Assembly (NCBI GenBank): GCA_910583785.1
Contig: CAJTZK010000001.1
Location: 248,001 to 312,000 of the forward strand
From: an uncultured Oscillibacter sp.
GTDB lineage: Bacteria; Bacillota; Clostridia; Oscillospirales; Oscillospiraceae
Direction of reading: 5' to 3'
DNA: 64,000 nt
In this document: in pieces, positions 49,186 through 57,315 of the stretch
Position numbering within the stretch: the first letter of the stretch is position 1
How the letters are laid out: each line of letters begins with the position of its first letter
Notes under the pieces: model-generated
What the model saw: the letters and a program-made list of their open reading frames with translations, nothing else
Told to the model about the DNA's origin: nothing
Database searches by the model: none
Translations under genes and position numbers: made by a program

Positions 49186-49301
49186 GTGTCCGCTTTCTGT
49201 CAAGGCCGCTGCCCCCAGCAGGGGGGACGGCGGACAGGCTGCGGGTTCATCCGGGAAGGCTCCTCCAGGCACGGCTTCCCGCCCCGCTCCAGGGAAGAGA
49301 A

Positions 49302-49847
49302 TTACTCCTCCTCGTCGGTAACGATCAGGCCATATCCGCCGCTCTTCCGGCGGTAGACGATGCACAGGCTGTCATCCTCACTGCTGCGGAAGACAAAGAA
49401 GCTGTGGTCCAGCAGGTTCATCTGCAAAATGGCCTCCTCCGTGCTCATGGGCTTCACGGCGAAGCGTTTTGTGCGGACCACGGCGAACTCCTTCTCCTCC
49501 GCCACGTCGAAGTCGCTGACAGGGGCGGGAGCCGGGAAGCCCTCGCTCCGCAGCCGTTTAGAGAGACGGGTCTTGTTCTTTAAAATCTGGCGCTCGATAT
49601 AGCCCACGGCGGCGTCCACGGCGCCGCGCATATCGCCGTCCGGCGCCTCCGTCTGGGCCCGGAGCAGAGCGCCGCCGCTCCGAACGGTGATCTCCACTGT
49701 GCAGCGGTGGTCCTTCTCCACCGAGAATGTCACAAACGCGGTGGTGTCCTCCCGGAAATACTTCTCCAGCTTGGCGATTTTCTTTTCTGTGTAAGCCTTG
49801 ATGGAATCATTGAGGGAGACCTTCTTGCAAGCGTAGGTGTACTTCAT
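49302..49847 (-). CDS. hpf: Long-form ribosome hibernation promoting factor
   Basis: A 181-residue protein that dimerises 70S ribosomes into inactive 100S particles. The N-terminal HPF/RaiA domain (residues ~1-100) begins YTYACKKVSLNDSIKAYTEKKIAKLEKYF. The C-terminal dimerisation domain is complete: VVRTKRFAVKPMSTEEAILQM, then LDHSFFVFRSSEDDSLCIVYRRKSGGYGLI in part. The start is ATG 49847, with AAAGGAG 9 nt upstream; the longer frame to 50108 runs through AT-rich leader sequence and is rejected. Single-gene unit. Confidence 0.95.
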   Translation of the reverse strand: MKYTYACKKVSLNDSIKAYTEKKIAKLEKYFREDTTAFVTFSVEKDHRCTVEITVRSGGALLRAQTEAPDGDMRGAVDAAVGYIERQILKNKTRLSKRLRSEGFPAPAPVSDFDVAEEKEFAVVRTKRFAVKPMSTEEAILQMNLLDHSFFVFRSSEDDSLCIVYRRKSGGYGLIVTDEEE

Positions 49848-50170
49848 CGAGATCGCTCCTTTCGTGTGAAAAGGGCTGACGGGGTTCCGCAGGGGCCCTT
49901 TTGTATAATATAACATATTTGTATTGAAATGGGAAGAGGGAAGCGGCGTTTTTTCAAAATATTCACAAAACTTTTTCCATCTTTCCGGCCGGCGGCAGAT
50001 TCCGGCAAAAAAAGACAAAAAATACCAAAACTTCCTATTTACAAAAGCTGGAAAACATGGTACTTTGATATAGGAAGCTTTCCAATATCCCACCCGCTTG
50101 GGCCGCACGGCATCTTTGCCGCGCGGCTCCTTTTTATGCCCCGGGAAACCCCGCCTGGTTTTGGCAAACT
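49848..50170. other. AT-rich leader region of hpf
   Basis: About 320 bp without a gene between hpf and the S1-domain gene. It is clearly AT-rich against its surroundings. A run of TATA-like sequence near 49905-49922 (minus strand TATATTATAC) is the likely hpf -10 region, but the -35 is unclear. I see no raiA-type structured RNA. Confidence 0.4.
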
Positions 50171-50196
50171 AAAACCGCCCGTTTCCGGGCGGTTTT
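50171..50196 (-). terminator. Terminator of the S1-domain gene
   Basis: On the minus strand CCGCCCG pairs with CGGGCGG within longer AAAACCGCCCG/CGGGCGGTTTT arms (50171-50181 and 50186-50196), followed by a U-rich end. It lies 3 bp after the stop codon and ends the yab cluster transcript. Confidence 0.85.
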
Positions 50197-50198
50197 CT

Positions 50199-50669
50199 TT
50201 ATCTCCGTCTTCTCCCCCGCTTGCCATCCATGCTGCGGTTCAGGTCCGCCATCTTCCCCTCGGAGGAGGAGAGGAAGTGTTTCAGCTTATCCTCAAAGTC
50301 CTGGTCCCCTGACGGCGGCAGGGACGCGGGCCTTCCCCGCCCCTGGAACTGGGGCTGCGCGGGCCTGGGCCCGGCTTCCGCCCGGGGGGCGGGTCCCATT
50401 CCCGGCCTGGGAGGACGGGGGGCCCGGCGCTCCTGCTGGGGCAGGGCTTTTTTGATGGAGAGGTTCACCCGGCCATTTTCCGCCGACAGGACCAGGACCT
50501 TTACGGCCTGCCCTGTCTGGAGATGGTCGTGTACGTCTTCCACAAAGGTGTTGGCGATCTCCGAGATATGTACCAGCCCGGAACCGCCTCCCTCCAGCGC
50601 CACAAAGGCGCCAAATTTCATAATGCTGGTGACTTTGCCTTCCAGAATGCTCCCAACCTGAGGCTCCAT
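50199..50669 (-). CDS. yabR: S1 RNA-binding domain protein (YabR-like)
   Basis: A 156-residue protein. Residues ~1-75 form one S1 domain (VGSILEGKVTSIMKFGAFVAL, LVHISEIANTFVEDVHDHL, VKVLVLSAENGRVNLSIKKA). The rest is a low-complexity Pro/Arg/Gln-rich linker ending in a short helix (FEDKLKHFLSSSEGKM) and a basic RGRRRR tail. It sits directly after divIC, as yabR does in Bacillus. I start at ATG 50669, though the GGAG site is ~14 nt upstream, so the start is less sure. Confidence 0.87.
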   Translation of the reverse strand: MEPQVGSILEGKVTSIMKFGAFVALEGGGSGLVHISEIANTFVEDVHDHLQTGQAVKVLVLSAENGRVNLSIKKALPQQERRAPRPPRPGMGPAPRAEAGPRPAQPQFQGRGRPASLPPSGDQDFEDKLKHFLSSSEGKMADLNRSMDGKRGRRRR

Positions 50670-50721
50670 ACGGTTTTTAGTTTCTCCTTCCCTTGATTCG
50701 CGGGGTCGAATGGCCCGGCTC

Positions 50722-51024
50722 TCAGCTGCCCACGTCAAAGACGTACTCCCCGGGCAGGAGCCAGCCCAGCTCCCGGCGGGCGATTTCCTGCATCTTCTCA
50801 GGCGTGCAGCCCTCCTCGATATCCGCCGCCAGGGCGTCGTTCTCCTGACGCTTACCCTCCACCTCGGCGGCCACCCGCGCTTTTTCCGCCTCGGCGTCCG
50901 ACACCTGCTCCCGCAGGGCGTACACCTCGCAGACCAGCGCGGCCAGCAGGATCACGATCAACAGCTTGGCCAGAAGGCCCGTGCGGAGCTTTACCGCCTT
51001 TGGCGTTTTGCGCTGCTTTGCCAT
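50722..51024 (-). CDS. divIC: Septum formation initiator, DivIC/FtsB family
   Basis: A 100-residue bitopic division protein. A basic cytoplasmic N-terminus (KQRKTPKAVKLR) leads to one membrane helix (~LLAKLLIVILLAALVCEVYAL) and an extracytoplasmic coiled coil (REQVSDAEAEKARVAAEVEGKRQEND, in part), ending in the family motif ARRELGWLLPGEYVF. ATG 51024 is preferred; 51057 is possible. Its first ~170 bp are also read by the preceding yabQ frame, an unusually long same-strand overlap. Confidence 0.9.
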   Translation of the reverse strand: MAKQRKTPKAVKLRTGLLAKLLIVILLAALVCEVYALREQVSDAEAEKARVAAEVEGKRQENDALAADIEEGCTPEKMQEIARRELGWLLPGEYVFDVGS

Positions 51025-51481
51025 TTCCGCTGTCCCCTTTCCCGGGCCTGTACCCACTTTTCCTTATTGTAAAGCATTTGCGCCAAAAATAAAAGAGGTT
51101 TTTTCCCTGACGGAGCATTTTTTTATAAAAATTTCCCGTCCACCGCAGGGGCAGGCAGCCAAGGTGCCACAAAAAGGCCAGCGTATCCGCCCAAAAAGCC
51201 CACAAAGGCCGCAAAATCTCCGAAAAGGCACAGAAAAACAGCACCGCTCCGCCCAGGGCCCCCACCATCACAAAGCCCCGGAGCTGGCCCTCGGCCCGGC
51301 GCAGCAAGAAGAGGAACATGGCCCCGCACACTGCCAGGCAATAGGCCCCGTCCAAAAGGCCCGTAACCCGGGGAGCCCGGACCCGGAAGGGGCGCAGCAA
51401 ATCATACAGCAGCCCGGCGGACAGCCCCAGGAGAATGGACTGTCCAAACACCAGCAGCTGCTGGGCCGCCTGGTTCCCCAT
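50852..51481 (-). CDS. yabQ: Spore cortex biosynthesis protein YabQ (C-terminus run on)
   Basis: A membrane protein needed for spore cortex formation. Residues ~1-130 look like the family: QSILLGLSAGLLYDLLRPFR, a second helix LLDGAYCLAVCGAMFLFLL, then FVMVGALGGAVLFF and a Trp-rich helix. From about residue 150 the frame enters divIC in another phase and yields Gly/Arg/Ala-rich sequence typical of non-coding frames until its stop at 50852. So the natural stop may have been lost, or a frameshift occurred near 51,030-51,060. The reading-frame length of 209 is above the usual ~130-190. Confidence 0.82.
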   Translation of the reverse strand: MGNQAAQQLLVFGQSILLGLSAGLLYDLLRPFRVRAPRVTGLLDGAYCLAVCGAMFLFLLRRAEGQLRGFVMVGALGGAVLFFCAFSEILRPLWAFWADTLAFLWHLGCLPLRWTGNFYKKMLRQGKNLFYFWRKCFTIRKSGYRPGKGDSGNGKAAQNAKGGKAPHGPSGQAVDRDPAGRAGLRGVRPAGAGVGRRGGKSAGGRRGGG

Positions 51482-51483
51482 GC

Positions 51484-51765
51484 TCAGCCGAACAGGCGGC
51501 CCAGGAATCCGCCCCGCCCGGGCCCCTGGTCCTCATAGGTCAGGGAGTCGATCCTCCCATCCACGTGGAGCTCCCCCCCGTCCAGGGACAGCTTCCCGAT
51601 GTGCAGGTCCTCCCCCGTAACCACCAGGGTCCCCACGGCGGTGGTCATGACAATGCCCGTCTCGTCAAAGCGTTCCACATCTTCCACGCCGGAGATGGTC
51701 AGGCTCTCCCGCCCGTCCAGTTCCAGGCGGTGGGCGGCGGTTTGGGGCAGCGTGTAATCGTTCAT
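51484..51765 (-). CDS. yabP: Sporulation protein YabP
   Basis: A 93-residue spore-formation protein of the YabP/YqfC beta-sheet family. Typical strands are HRLELDGRESLTISGVEDVERFDE, then IVMTTAVGTLVVTGEDLHIGKLSLDGGELHVDGRIDSLTYE, given here in part. The start is ATG 51765 with GGGAGG upstream. It ends 2 bp before yabQ, the fixed yabP-yabQ pair. Confidence 0.93.
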   Translation of the reverse strand: MNDYTLPQTAAHRLELDGRESLTISGVEDVERFDETGIVMTTAVGTLVVTGEDLHIGKLSLDGGELHVDGRIDSLTYEDQGPGRGGFLGRLFG

Positions 51766-51809
51766 GGTTCGTCCCTCCCTGTCCACAGGATATGGCGGGG
51801 GGCCCCCAT

Positions 51810-52052
51810 TTATGACAGTTGTTTGTAAAGGGCTGCGGCGTCGGCCTGCCGGACTGTCTCCTGAACGGACAGGACTTCCACCGTCACCTCCCGCGCCCCC
51901 AGGCGGAGGGAAATCCGGTCCCCCTCCTTCACTTCATAGGAAGCCCGGGCCGGGCGGCCGTTGACGGAGACCAGCCCGTTGTCGCAGGCCTCGTTGGCTA
52001 CCGTCCGCCTCTTGATGAGGCGGGATACCTTGAGATATTTGTCCAAGCGCAT
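51810..52052 (-). CDS. rqcP: S4-domain protein RqcP (YabO)
   Basis: An 80-residue stand-alone S4 domain (MRLDKYLKVSRLIKRRTVA, then VSVNGRPARASYEVKEGD). In Bacillus subtilis the orthologue RqcP acts with RqcH in ribosome-associated quality control, stabilising the P-site tRNA during poly-alanine tailing. The gene order mazG-(hup)-rqcP-yabP-yabQ-divIC matches Bacillus apart from the inserted hup. ATG 52052 follows GGAGG. Confidence 0.92.
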   Translation of the reverse strand: MRLDKYLKVSRLIKRRTVANEACDNGLVSVNGRPARASYEVKEGDRISLRLGAREVTVEVLSVQETVRQADAAALYKQLS

Positions 52053-52079
52053 AGCGCGCCCTCCTTTCATCCAAAAGAT

Positions 52080-52107
52080 AAACAGCCGGCAGGCCTGCCG
52101 GCTGTTT
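52080..52107 (-). terminator. Perfect palindromic terminator after hup
   Basis: AAACAGCCGGCAGG (52080-52093) is the exact reverse complement of 52094-52107, followed on the minus strand by TTTATC. It probably ends most hup transcripts while allowing some read-through to rqcP. Confidence 0.8.
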
Positions 52108-52128
52108 CAAAACAGACCGCTCCGCGGA

Positions 52129-52404
52129 TTAACCGCCCACGGTGTCCTTCAGGACCTTCCCGGCCTTGAACACGGGCACCTTAGAGGCGGGGATTTCAAT
52201 GGGCTCCTTCGTCTTGGGATTCCGGCCGACACGGGCGGCCCGGGGCTTCACTTCAAAGGAGCCAAAGCCCACCAGCTGGACCTTCTCGCCCTCTTTCAAA
52301 GCGTCGGTAATGGCGTCCAGCGTAGCGGTGATAACGGTCTCGGCGTCTTTCTTGGAGACCTCCGCGGCCTCGGAAACGACATTGATGAGTTCTGCTTTGT
52401 TCAT
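52129..52404 (-). CDS. hup: HU-family DNA-binding protein
   Basis: A 91-residue histone-like nucleoid protein. It shows MNKAELINVVSEAAEVSKKDAE, the body VGFGSFEVKPRAARVGRNPKT with the DNA-intercalating proline arm (NPKTKEPIEIPAS), and the C-terminal VPVFKAGKVLKDTV. GGAGG precedes ATG 52404. The stand-alone terminator suggests it is expressed at a higher level than the surrounding yab genes. Confidence 0.96.
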   Translation of the reverse strand: MNKAELINVVSEAAEVSKKDAETVITATLDAITDALKEGEKVQLVGFGSFEVKPRAARVGRNPKTKEPIEIPASKVPVFKAGKVLKDTVGG

Positions 52405-52467
52405 GAATGGTATCCTCCTGCAATCATTTGTGTTCTGGTATCCTAATATTCTTAACGCAATCGCGTG

Positions 52468-53271
52468 TTAAGACTCCTCTTTTTTGGCGGCCTTCCACAG
52501 CTTCACCAGCTCCGCCTCCGTATATTCGCCCAGGGGCTTGTCCGCCATGGACTCCACCCTGCGGAAGCGCCTGTCAAACTTGTCGCAGGCCCGGTGGAGG
52601 GCATCCTCCGGGTCCACGCCGGACATCTGGGCCACCTTAGCGGTGATGAAGAGCAGGTCCCCCAGCTCCTCCCGGACGCCGTGGGGCCCGTCCGCCGCCG
52701 CGCCAGCCTCCAGCGCCTCCCGCAGCTCCCGGGCCTCCTCCTCCAGCTTCCCCAGGGCGCTGAGGGCGCTGGACCAGTCAAAGCCCGCTTTGGCGGTCTT
52801 GCTGCCGATCTTCTCCGCCCGCCAGAGGGCGGGCAGGGTGTGGGGCACGGCCTCAATGGCGTCGGCGGTAGTGGACTGGGATTTCTCCCTGCGTTTCAGG
52901 GCCTCCCAGTTCACCAGAACCTCCCGGCTGTCCTCCACCTCCACCGTCCCGAAAACATGGGGATGGCGGTACACCAGCTTCTGAGCCACTCCGTCGATGA
53001 CGTCATCCATCGCAAAGCGGCCCCGCTCCGCCTCCATCTGGGCGTGGAAAACCACCTGCATCAGCACGTCCCCCAGTTCCTCGCACATATCCGCGGGGTC
53101 GTCCCGGTCAATGGCGTCCAGCGCCTCGTAAGTCTCCTCCAGGAAGTTCCGGCGGATGGAGCCGTGGGTCTGTTCCGCATCCCAGGGGCAGCCCCCCGGG
53201 GCCCGGAGCAGCCGCATGATTTCCAGGAAATCCTCCCAGCCGTAACGGCTCTTACATTGAAAATCTACCAT
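52468..53271 (-). CDS. mazG: Nucleoside triphosphate pyrophosphohydrolase MazG
   Basis: A 267-residue house-cleaning enzyme that hydrolyses (d)NTPs to monophosphates. It has two tandem MazG domains, each with the Mg-binding EExxE...ExxD pattern: first CPWDAEQTHGSIRRNFLEETYE with EELGDVLMQVVFHAQM, second LEEEARELREAL with REELGDLLFITAKVAQM. The Bacillus YabN has an extra N-terminal methylase domain that is absent here. Located between the flippase and hup. Confidence 0.95.
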   Translation of the reverse strand: MVDFQCKSRYGWEDFLEIMRLLRAPGGCPWDAEQTHGSIRRNFLEETYEALDAIDRDDPADMCEELGDVLMQVVFHAQMEAERGRFAMDDVIDGVAQKLVYRHPHVFGTVEVEDSREVLVNWEALKRREKSQSTTADAIEAVPHTLPALWRAEKIGSKTAKAGFDWSSALSALGKLEEEARELREALEAGAAADGPHGVREELGDLLFITAKVAQMSGVDPEDALHRACDKFDRRFRRVESMADKPLGEYTEAELVKLWKAAKKEES

Positions 53272-53348
53272 AGATTGCCCGCCTTTGCAAGAAATTTCGA
53301 GAAAAAAGTTGAGATGTTTCCATATTTTTTGCCAATTTTCCGTACGTT

Positions 53349-54959
53349 TTAGCGCAAATGCAACAATTTCGCCAATTTCGCACCATGGGGCACCGTTTTC
53401 AGGTCCTCCGCCCGTAAAATCCGCAGGGCTACCACCAAAATGGCGTAAACGATTACCCCTGCCAGGATGCCGCAGAGGGTGGCAATGGCATTGGCCCCAT
53501 AGGCCGAGTGCCCCGACAGGGCCCGGCTCATGAAGCCGTATACCGCCCAGGCCCCGCCGCCCATGAGAACCGTAGCCACGGCGGGCTTAAAGAAGAGCTG
53601 GAAATACTTGGGTTTTGTGGGAGAGTACTTCCAGACAAAGAACAGGTTCAGCCCGGCGATAACCAGGTAGCAGCAGAGGGTGGAAATAGGCGCGCCATGA
53701 ATATTGATATCCGGGTTCCCCACCAGGAAATAATTCATAACGATCTTCACCACGCCGCCGATCACAACCGTGAGGACTGGCAGCTGCACCTTGCCATAGG
53801 TCTGCAAAATGGCGTTGGTCAAGTTCATCACGCAGACAAACATGCAGGCGAAGCCCAAGACCTGGAGATGGGGTCCAGCCTCCAAGGCGGCCTCCGGCTG
53901 GGCCGGGAGCACCAGCCGCATGATGGGCGTTGACAGCACGCTGAGGCCCATGCCGCAGGGCAGGGCCAGGATGGCGATGAGCCGGAAGGCCGAGGAAATG
54001 ATCCGGTCCGTCCCCTCATAGTCCCGCCGGGCCAAAGCCGCCGCCGCCACGGGAATCAGGCTCATGGTCACTGGGAAGACAAAGGAGGGCGGCAGGTTCA
54101 GCATATCCATGGCGTAGCCGTAAGCGCCTTTCAAAGAAGCAGCGGCCTCCTCCGTCAAGCCCAGGCCGTTTTGAAGCCGCCCCATGACAATGGAGGTGTC
54201 CACTAGGTTGATGACGCTCATGGCGGAGTTGCTCAGCGTAATGGGAATGCCGATGGCCAGGATGCGGGAGGCCAGGGCCCTCCGGCTGGCGGAAACATCC
54301 AGCGCTTCCACCGCAGAGCGGTGGGTCGCCAGGTAGCCAACCAGGAAACACATGGACAACACTGTGCCCACCGTGACGCCCAGGATCGCGCCCGCCGCCA
54401 CATACTCCTGTCCCATGCCCGCCTGGAATATATACCAGGCCAGCGCCAAGCCGATGCCCAGCTTGCTCAGGGCCTCCAGCACCTGGGAGACCGCGGTGGG
54501 GGTCATGTTCCCCTGGCCTTGGGTATACCCCCGCATACAGGCCAGGAGGCACACGCAGAACACCGCCGGGGACAGGGCCCGTATGGCCCAGTAAGCGCTC
54601 TCGTTATGGAGCATCGACGCCACGGACCGGGTGCCGAAGAACATGACGGCAAAGCCCGCCAGCCCCAGGGCGAAGAATATCCAGATGGCGGTGCTGAACA
54701 GCCTCCGCTTCTCGTTCTCCCTGCCCCGGGCCTGGGCCTCCGACACCAGCTTGGAAAGAGCCAGGGGCAGGCCCGCCGTGGAAATGGACAGAAGGACATT
54801 GTAAATCTGGTAGGCGGAGTCGAAATAGGTCTTGCCCTCTTTCCCCAGGATGTTGTTAAGTGGAATCTTGTAAAAAAATCCGATGCCTTTGACAATGGCC
54901 ACCGCCGCCGCCAGAATGGCCGCGCCGCCCAGGAAGGACTGTTTTTTCTTACTAGACAT
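53349..54959 (-). CDS. SpoVB/YabM-like polysaccharide flippase (MOP family)
   Basis: A 536-residue membrane protein with ~14 hydrophobic segments of the MOP (MurJ/Wzx/SpoVB) superfamily, which moves lipid-linked sugars across the membrane. The N-terminus FLGGAAILAAAVAIVKGIGFFYKIPLNNILG is characteristic (given in part). By order it is the YabM counterpart at the head of the yab cluster; SpoVB itself acts in spore cortex precursor transport. I take ATG 54959, which has GAGGT 9 nt upstream; ATG 54968 abuts that site. Confidence 0.88.
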   Translation of the reverse strand: MSSKKKQSFLGGAAILAAAVAIVKGIGFFYKIPLNNILGKEGKTYFDSAYQIYNVLLSISTAGLPLALSKLVSEAQARGRENEKRRLFSTAIWIFFALGLAGFAVMFFGTRSVASMLHNESAYWAIRALSPAVFCVCLLACMRGYTQGQGNMTPTAVSQVLEALSKLGIGLALAWYIFQAGMGQEYVAAGAILGVTVGTVLSMCFLVGYLATHRSAVEALDVSASRRALASRILAIGIPITLSNSAMSVINLVDTSIVMGRLQNGLGLTEEAAASLKGAYGYAMDMLNLPPSFVFPVTMSLIPVAAAALARRDYEGTDRIISSAFRLIAILALPCGMGLSVLSTPIMRLVLPAQPEAALEAGPHLQVLGFACMFVCVMNLTNAILQTYGKVQLPVLTVVIGGVVKIVMNYFLVGNPDINIHGAPISTLCCYLVIAGLNLFFVWKYSPTKPKYFQLFFKPAVATVLMGGGAWAVYGFMSRALSGHSAYGANAIATLCGILAGVIVYAILVVALRILRAEDLKTVPHGAKLAKLLHLR

Positions 54960-55099
54960 GAAAAGCATACCTCAAATACTTCAAAAAATGCGCGGACAGC
55001 CCCTGTCCGTGAGGGGCGGGCCCCATTGTCCACTCTATGGGACCGGGACCCGCCTTATACCAGATTCCCTCCAGCGGCACCCCCCGCCTGTCCAGGCGT

Positions 55100-55927
55100 T
55101 TACAGCCGCTCCAGGCAGCCCTTCACCAGGGCGGTAAACTTGGGGCCTGCGGCCTCTCCCGCCGCGATGACCTCATCACCGGAGAGGGGCTGCTCCAGGA
55201 CCCCTGCCGCCATGTTGGTGCAGAGGGTGAAGCCCAAAACCTCCATGCCGCAGTGGGCGGCGGTGATGGCCTCTGGCACCGTGGACATGCCCACGGCGTC
55301 CGCGCCCAGGAGGCGGGCGGCTTTCACCTCCGCCGGAGTCTCATACTGGGGACCGGGGAAGAACATATAGACGCCCTCTTTCAGGTCCAGGCCCTGGGCC
55401 CGGGCGGCATCCCGCGCCTTCCCCTGGAGGGCCGGGGTGTAGACATGGCTCATGTCTGGGAAACGGGGGCCAAGCTCCTCGATATTCGGCCCGCAGAGGG
55501 GGCTGACGCCAAAGAGCTTGATGTGGTCCGTGATCAGCATGATATCCCCGGCGGTCCAGGCGGTGTTCACCGCTCCGGCGGCGTTGGTCACCACCAGGGT
55601 CTCCATGCCCAGCAGCCGGGCCACCCGGACGGGATAGGAGGCGTCCGCAAAGGACCAGCCCTCGTAAGTGTGGAGGCGGCCCTGCATGACGGCCACGTCC
55701 TTCCCCGCCAGCTTCCCGAAGAGGAACTGGCCCTTATGGCCGGGGGCGGTAGAGTGCTTCATGTGGGGTACCTCCGCGTAGGGCACGGCCACGGGATTCT
55801 CCACCTCGTCCGCCAGGGCTCCCAGGCCGGAGCCCAGGATCAGCAGCACGTGGGGCTGGAATCCATCCAGTTTTTCCCGGAGGGCCTGGGCGCTCTCCTG
55901 ATATTGTTGATAGGTATAAAATTCCAT
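55100..55927 (-). CDS. Purine-nucleoside phosphorylase (PNP-I type)
   Basis: A 275-residue enzyme that splits inosine, guanosine or deoxy forms to base plus (deoxy)ribose 1-phosphate. Family motifs: LILGSGLGALADEV (phosphate site), VMQGRLHTYEGW, VTNAAGAVN, GPQYETPAEVKAARLLGADAVGMSTVPE and the base-binding Asn in TLCTNMAAG. Trimeric PNP type. ATG 55927 has AAGGAGG upstream. It could feed the two xanthine-dehydrogenase-like systems with purine bases, though it is not linked to them. Confidence 0.94.
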   Translation of the reverse strand: MEFYTYQQYQESAQALREKLDGFQPHVLLILGSGLGALADEVENPVAVPYAEVPHMKHSTAPGHKGQFLFGKLAGKDVAVMQGRLHTYEGWSFADASYPVRVARLLGMETLVVTNAAGAVNTAWTAGDIMLITDHIKLFGVSPLCGPNIEELGPRFPDMSHVYTPALQGKARDAARAQGLDLKEGVYMFFPGPQYETPAEVKAARLLGADAVGMSTVPEAITAAHCGMEVLGFTLCTNMAAGVLEQPLSGDEVIAAGEAAGPKFTALVKGCLERL

Positions 55928-55938
55928 GTCGTTCCTCC

Positions 55939-56340
55939 TTAATCCAGCTTCCCGCCGCAGAAGCGGCAGAAGCGGTCCCCTTCTTCCACAGCCCCGCCGC
56001 ATCCGGGGCACGCCGCGCCCCGGGCCTTCCGGCCCAGGGTCTCGTTCAAATCCGCCAGCTGGGCCTTTAAGCCGTCAATCTCCCGGAGCTTTTCCAGCAG
56101 TTCTCCCGACTCCGTGGGATTTCCGGCATGGGTGGCGTAGACCATCTCCCCGGCCTCCATCAGCTTCCCGTCCATCTCGCCCTCTACCCGGGCGGCCTGG
56201 CAGCGGAGCCGCACGGCCTCCGCCAACTGCTCCGCCCCCTCGCAGGCCAGCCCCAGGGCCCCTAATGCCAGGGTTCCCGCCGCCTCCGCCCCGGTGCGCA
56301 GGGTGTCCAGCAGGCCATACAGCTTCTCCTGATTGCTCAT
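55939..56340 (-). CDS. Zinc-ribbon protein of unknown function
   Basis: A 133-residue protein. The N-terminal ~100 residues are helical and probably coiled coil (LLDTLRTGAEAAGTLALGAL, ELLEKLREIDGLKAQLADLNETL). The C-terminus is a zinc ribbon, CPGCGG...CRFCGG, with four cysteines. ATG 56340 has AAAGGAG upstream; it ends 11 bp before the phosphorylase, so co-transcribed. A regulatory or scaffold role is only a guess. Confidence 0.8.
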   Translation of the reverse strand: MSNQEKLYGLLDTLRTGAEAAGTLALGALGLACEGAEQLAEAVRLRCQAARVEGEMDGKLMEAGEMVYATHAGNPTESGELLEKLREIDGLKAQLADLNETLGRKARGAACPGCGGAVEEGDRFCRFCGGKLD

Positions 56341-56364
56341 AGTGCCGCTCCTTTCATCTTCCGT

Positions 56365-57297
56365 TTAGTGGTTGTCGTACGGGCTCCCGCCGATAAACTC
56401 CCGGGAGAGGGACTTGGCGGGGATATACGCCTCATCCAGGGCCCTGATCCTCTCCAGGCCCCGGAGGATGTCCTCCACCACCTGGTACTTCCCTTTTGGA
56501 ATCCCCTCCAGCAGGGGAACTACAAACGGTTTCAAGGCGCTGGCGCTGAGGGCCAGGGAGGAGTCAAACATAATGTCCGCGTTCTCCTTATAGGGGGAAA
56601 TGTACAACCGCTCCCCCCGGCGGACATTCTCCCACAGCTTCAAGGTAAAGGACGCGCCGCTGCCCCGGAACTTGAAGTCCCGTACAATGCGGCGGCAGAG
56701 ACGGATCCAGGACTTGTCGAAGACGACGGTCCCGTCTTCATCCAATATGTCGCTGCGGGCGGCGATATAGAGCTTAAACGCCTTGGGGTTCTTCCCCACA
56801 ATGATGTCGTTCAGCGCGTGGATGCCCTCGAAGATCACCATGTCGTCTTTCCCCAGCCGCATGGGCCGGGCGAAGATGTCCGAGCGCATCTGCCGGGCAA
56901 ATTCGTACTTGGGGACATGGATCAGCTCCCCCCGGTCCAGCATGGCGAAGTGCTGGCTCAGCAGGTCCACATCCAGGCAGAAGGGGGACTCGTAGTCGAT
57001 CATGCCCTCCCGGTTCCGGGGAAAGGTCTCCGGGTCCATGGTCTTGAAATAGTCGTCCATGGAGACGGTGTGGGTCTCGATGCCCATCTCCACCAGCTTC
57101 TCCTCGATTTTCAGCGCGGTGGTGGTCTTCCCGGAGCCGGAGGGCCCGGAGAGGAGGATGATATGGGACTCCGCCCGGTGGCCCGCGATTTCCGCGGCGG
57201 CGGCCTCCACCTTCTTCTCAAACTGCGCGTCGCACTCCTGGGCGAAAGCGGCGGGATCGCTGCGGACGGCTTCGTTGATCTGCTTCAGGGAATACAT
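56365..57297 (-). CDS. Uridine-kinase-like nucleoside kinase
   Basis: A 310-residue P-loop kinase of the uridine kinase/phosphoribulokinase group. The Walker A motif GPSGSGKTTTALKI is at residues ~51-64, the acidic VSMDDYFKT follows, then FDYESP-type substrate residues (IDYESPFCLDVD), EGIHALND and the lid LCRRIVRDFKFRG. A ~45-residue N-terminal helical extension and a long C-terminus are as in the clostridial family fused elsewhere to TGS/threonyl-tRNA synthetase-like domains; that fusion is absent here. ATG 57297 has AAAGGAG upstream. Confidence 0.88.
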   Translation of the reverse strand: MYSLKQINEAVRSDPAAFAQECDAQFEKKVEAAAAEIAGHRAESHIILLSGPSGSGKTTTALKIEEKLVEMGIETHTVSMDDYFKTMDPETFPRNREGMIDYESPFCLDVDLLSQHFAMLDRGELIHVPKYEFARQMRSDIFARPMRLGKDDMVIFEGIHALNDIIVGKNPKAFKLYIAARSDILDEDGTVVFDKSWIRLCRRIVRDFKFRGSGASFTLKLWENVRRGERLYISPYKENADIMFDSSLALSASALKPFVVPLLEGIPKGKYQVVEDILRGLERIRALDEAYIPAKSLSREFIGGSPYDNH

Positions 57298-57315
57298 GGA
57301 TTCGGCTCCTTTCAT

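Noticed and set aside
49848..50170. raiA-type structured RNA upstream of hpf
   Set aside because: The region is AT-rich, with long homopolymer-like runs and no strong long-range pairing.
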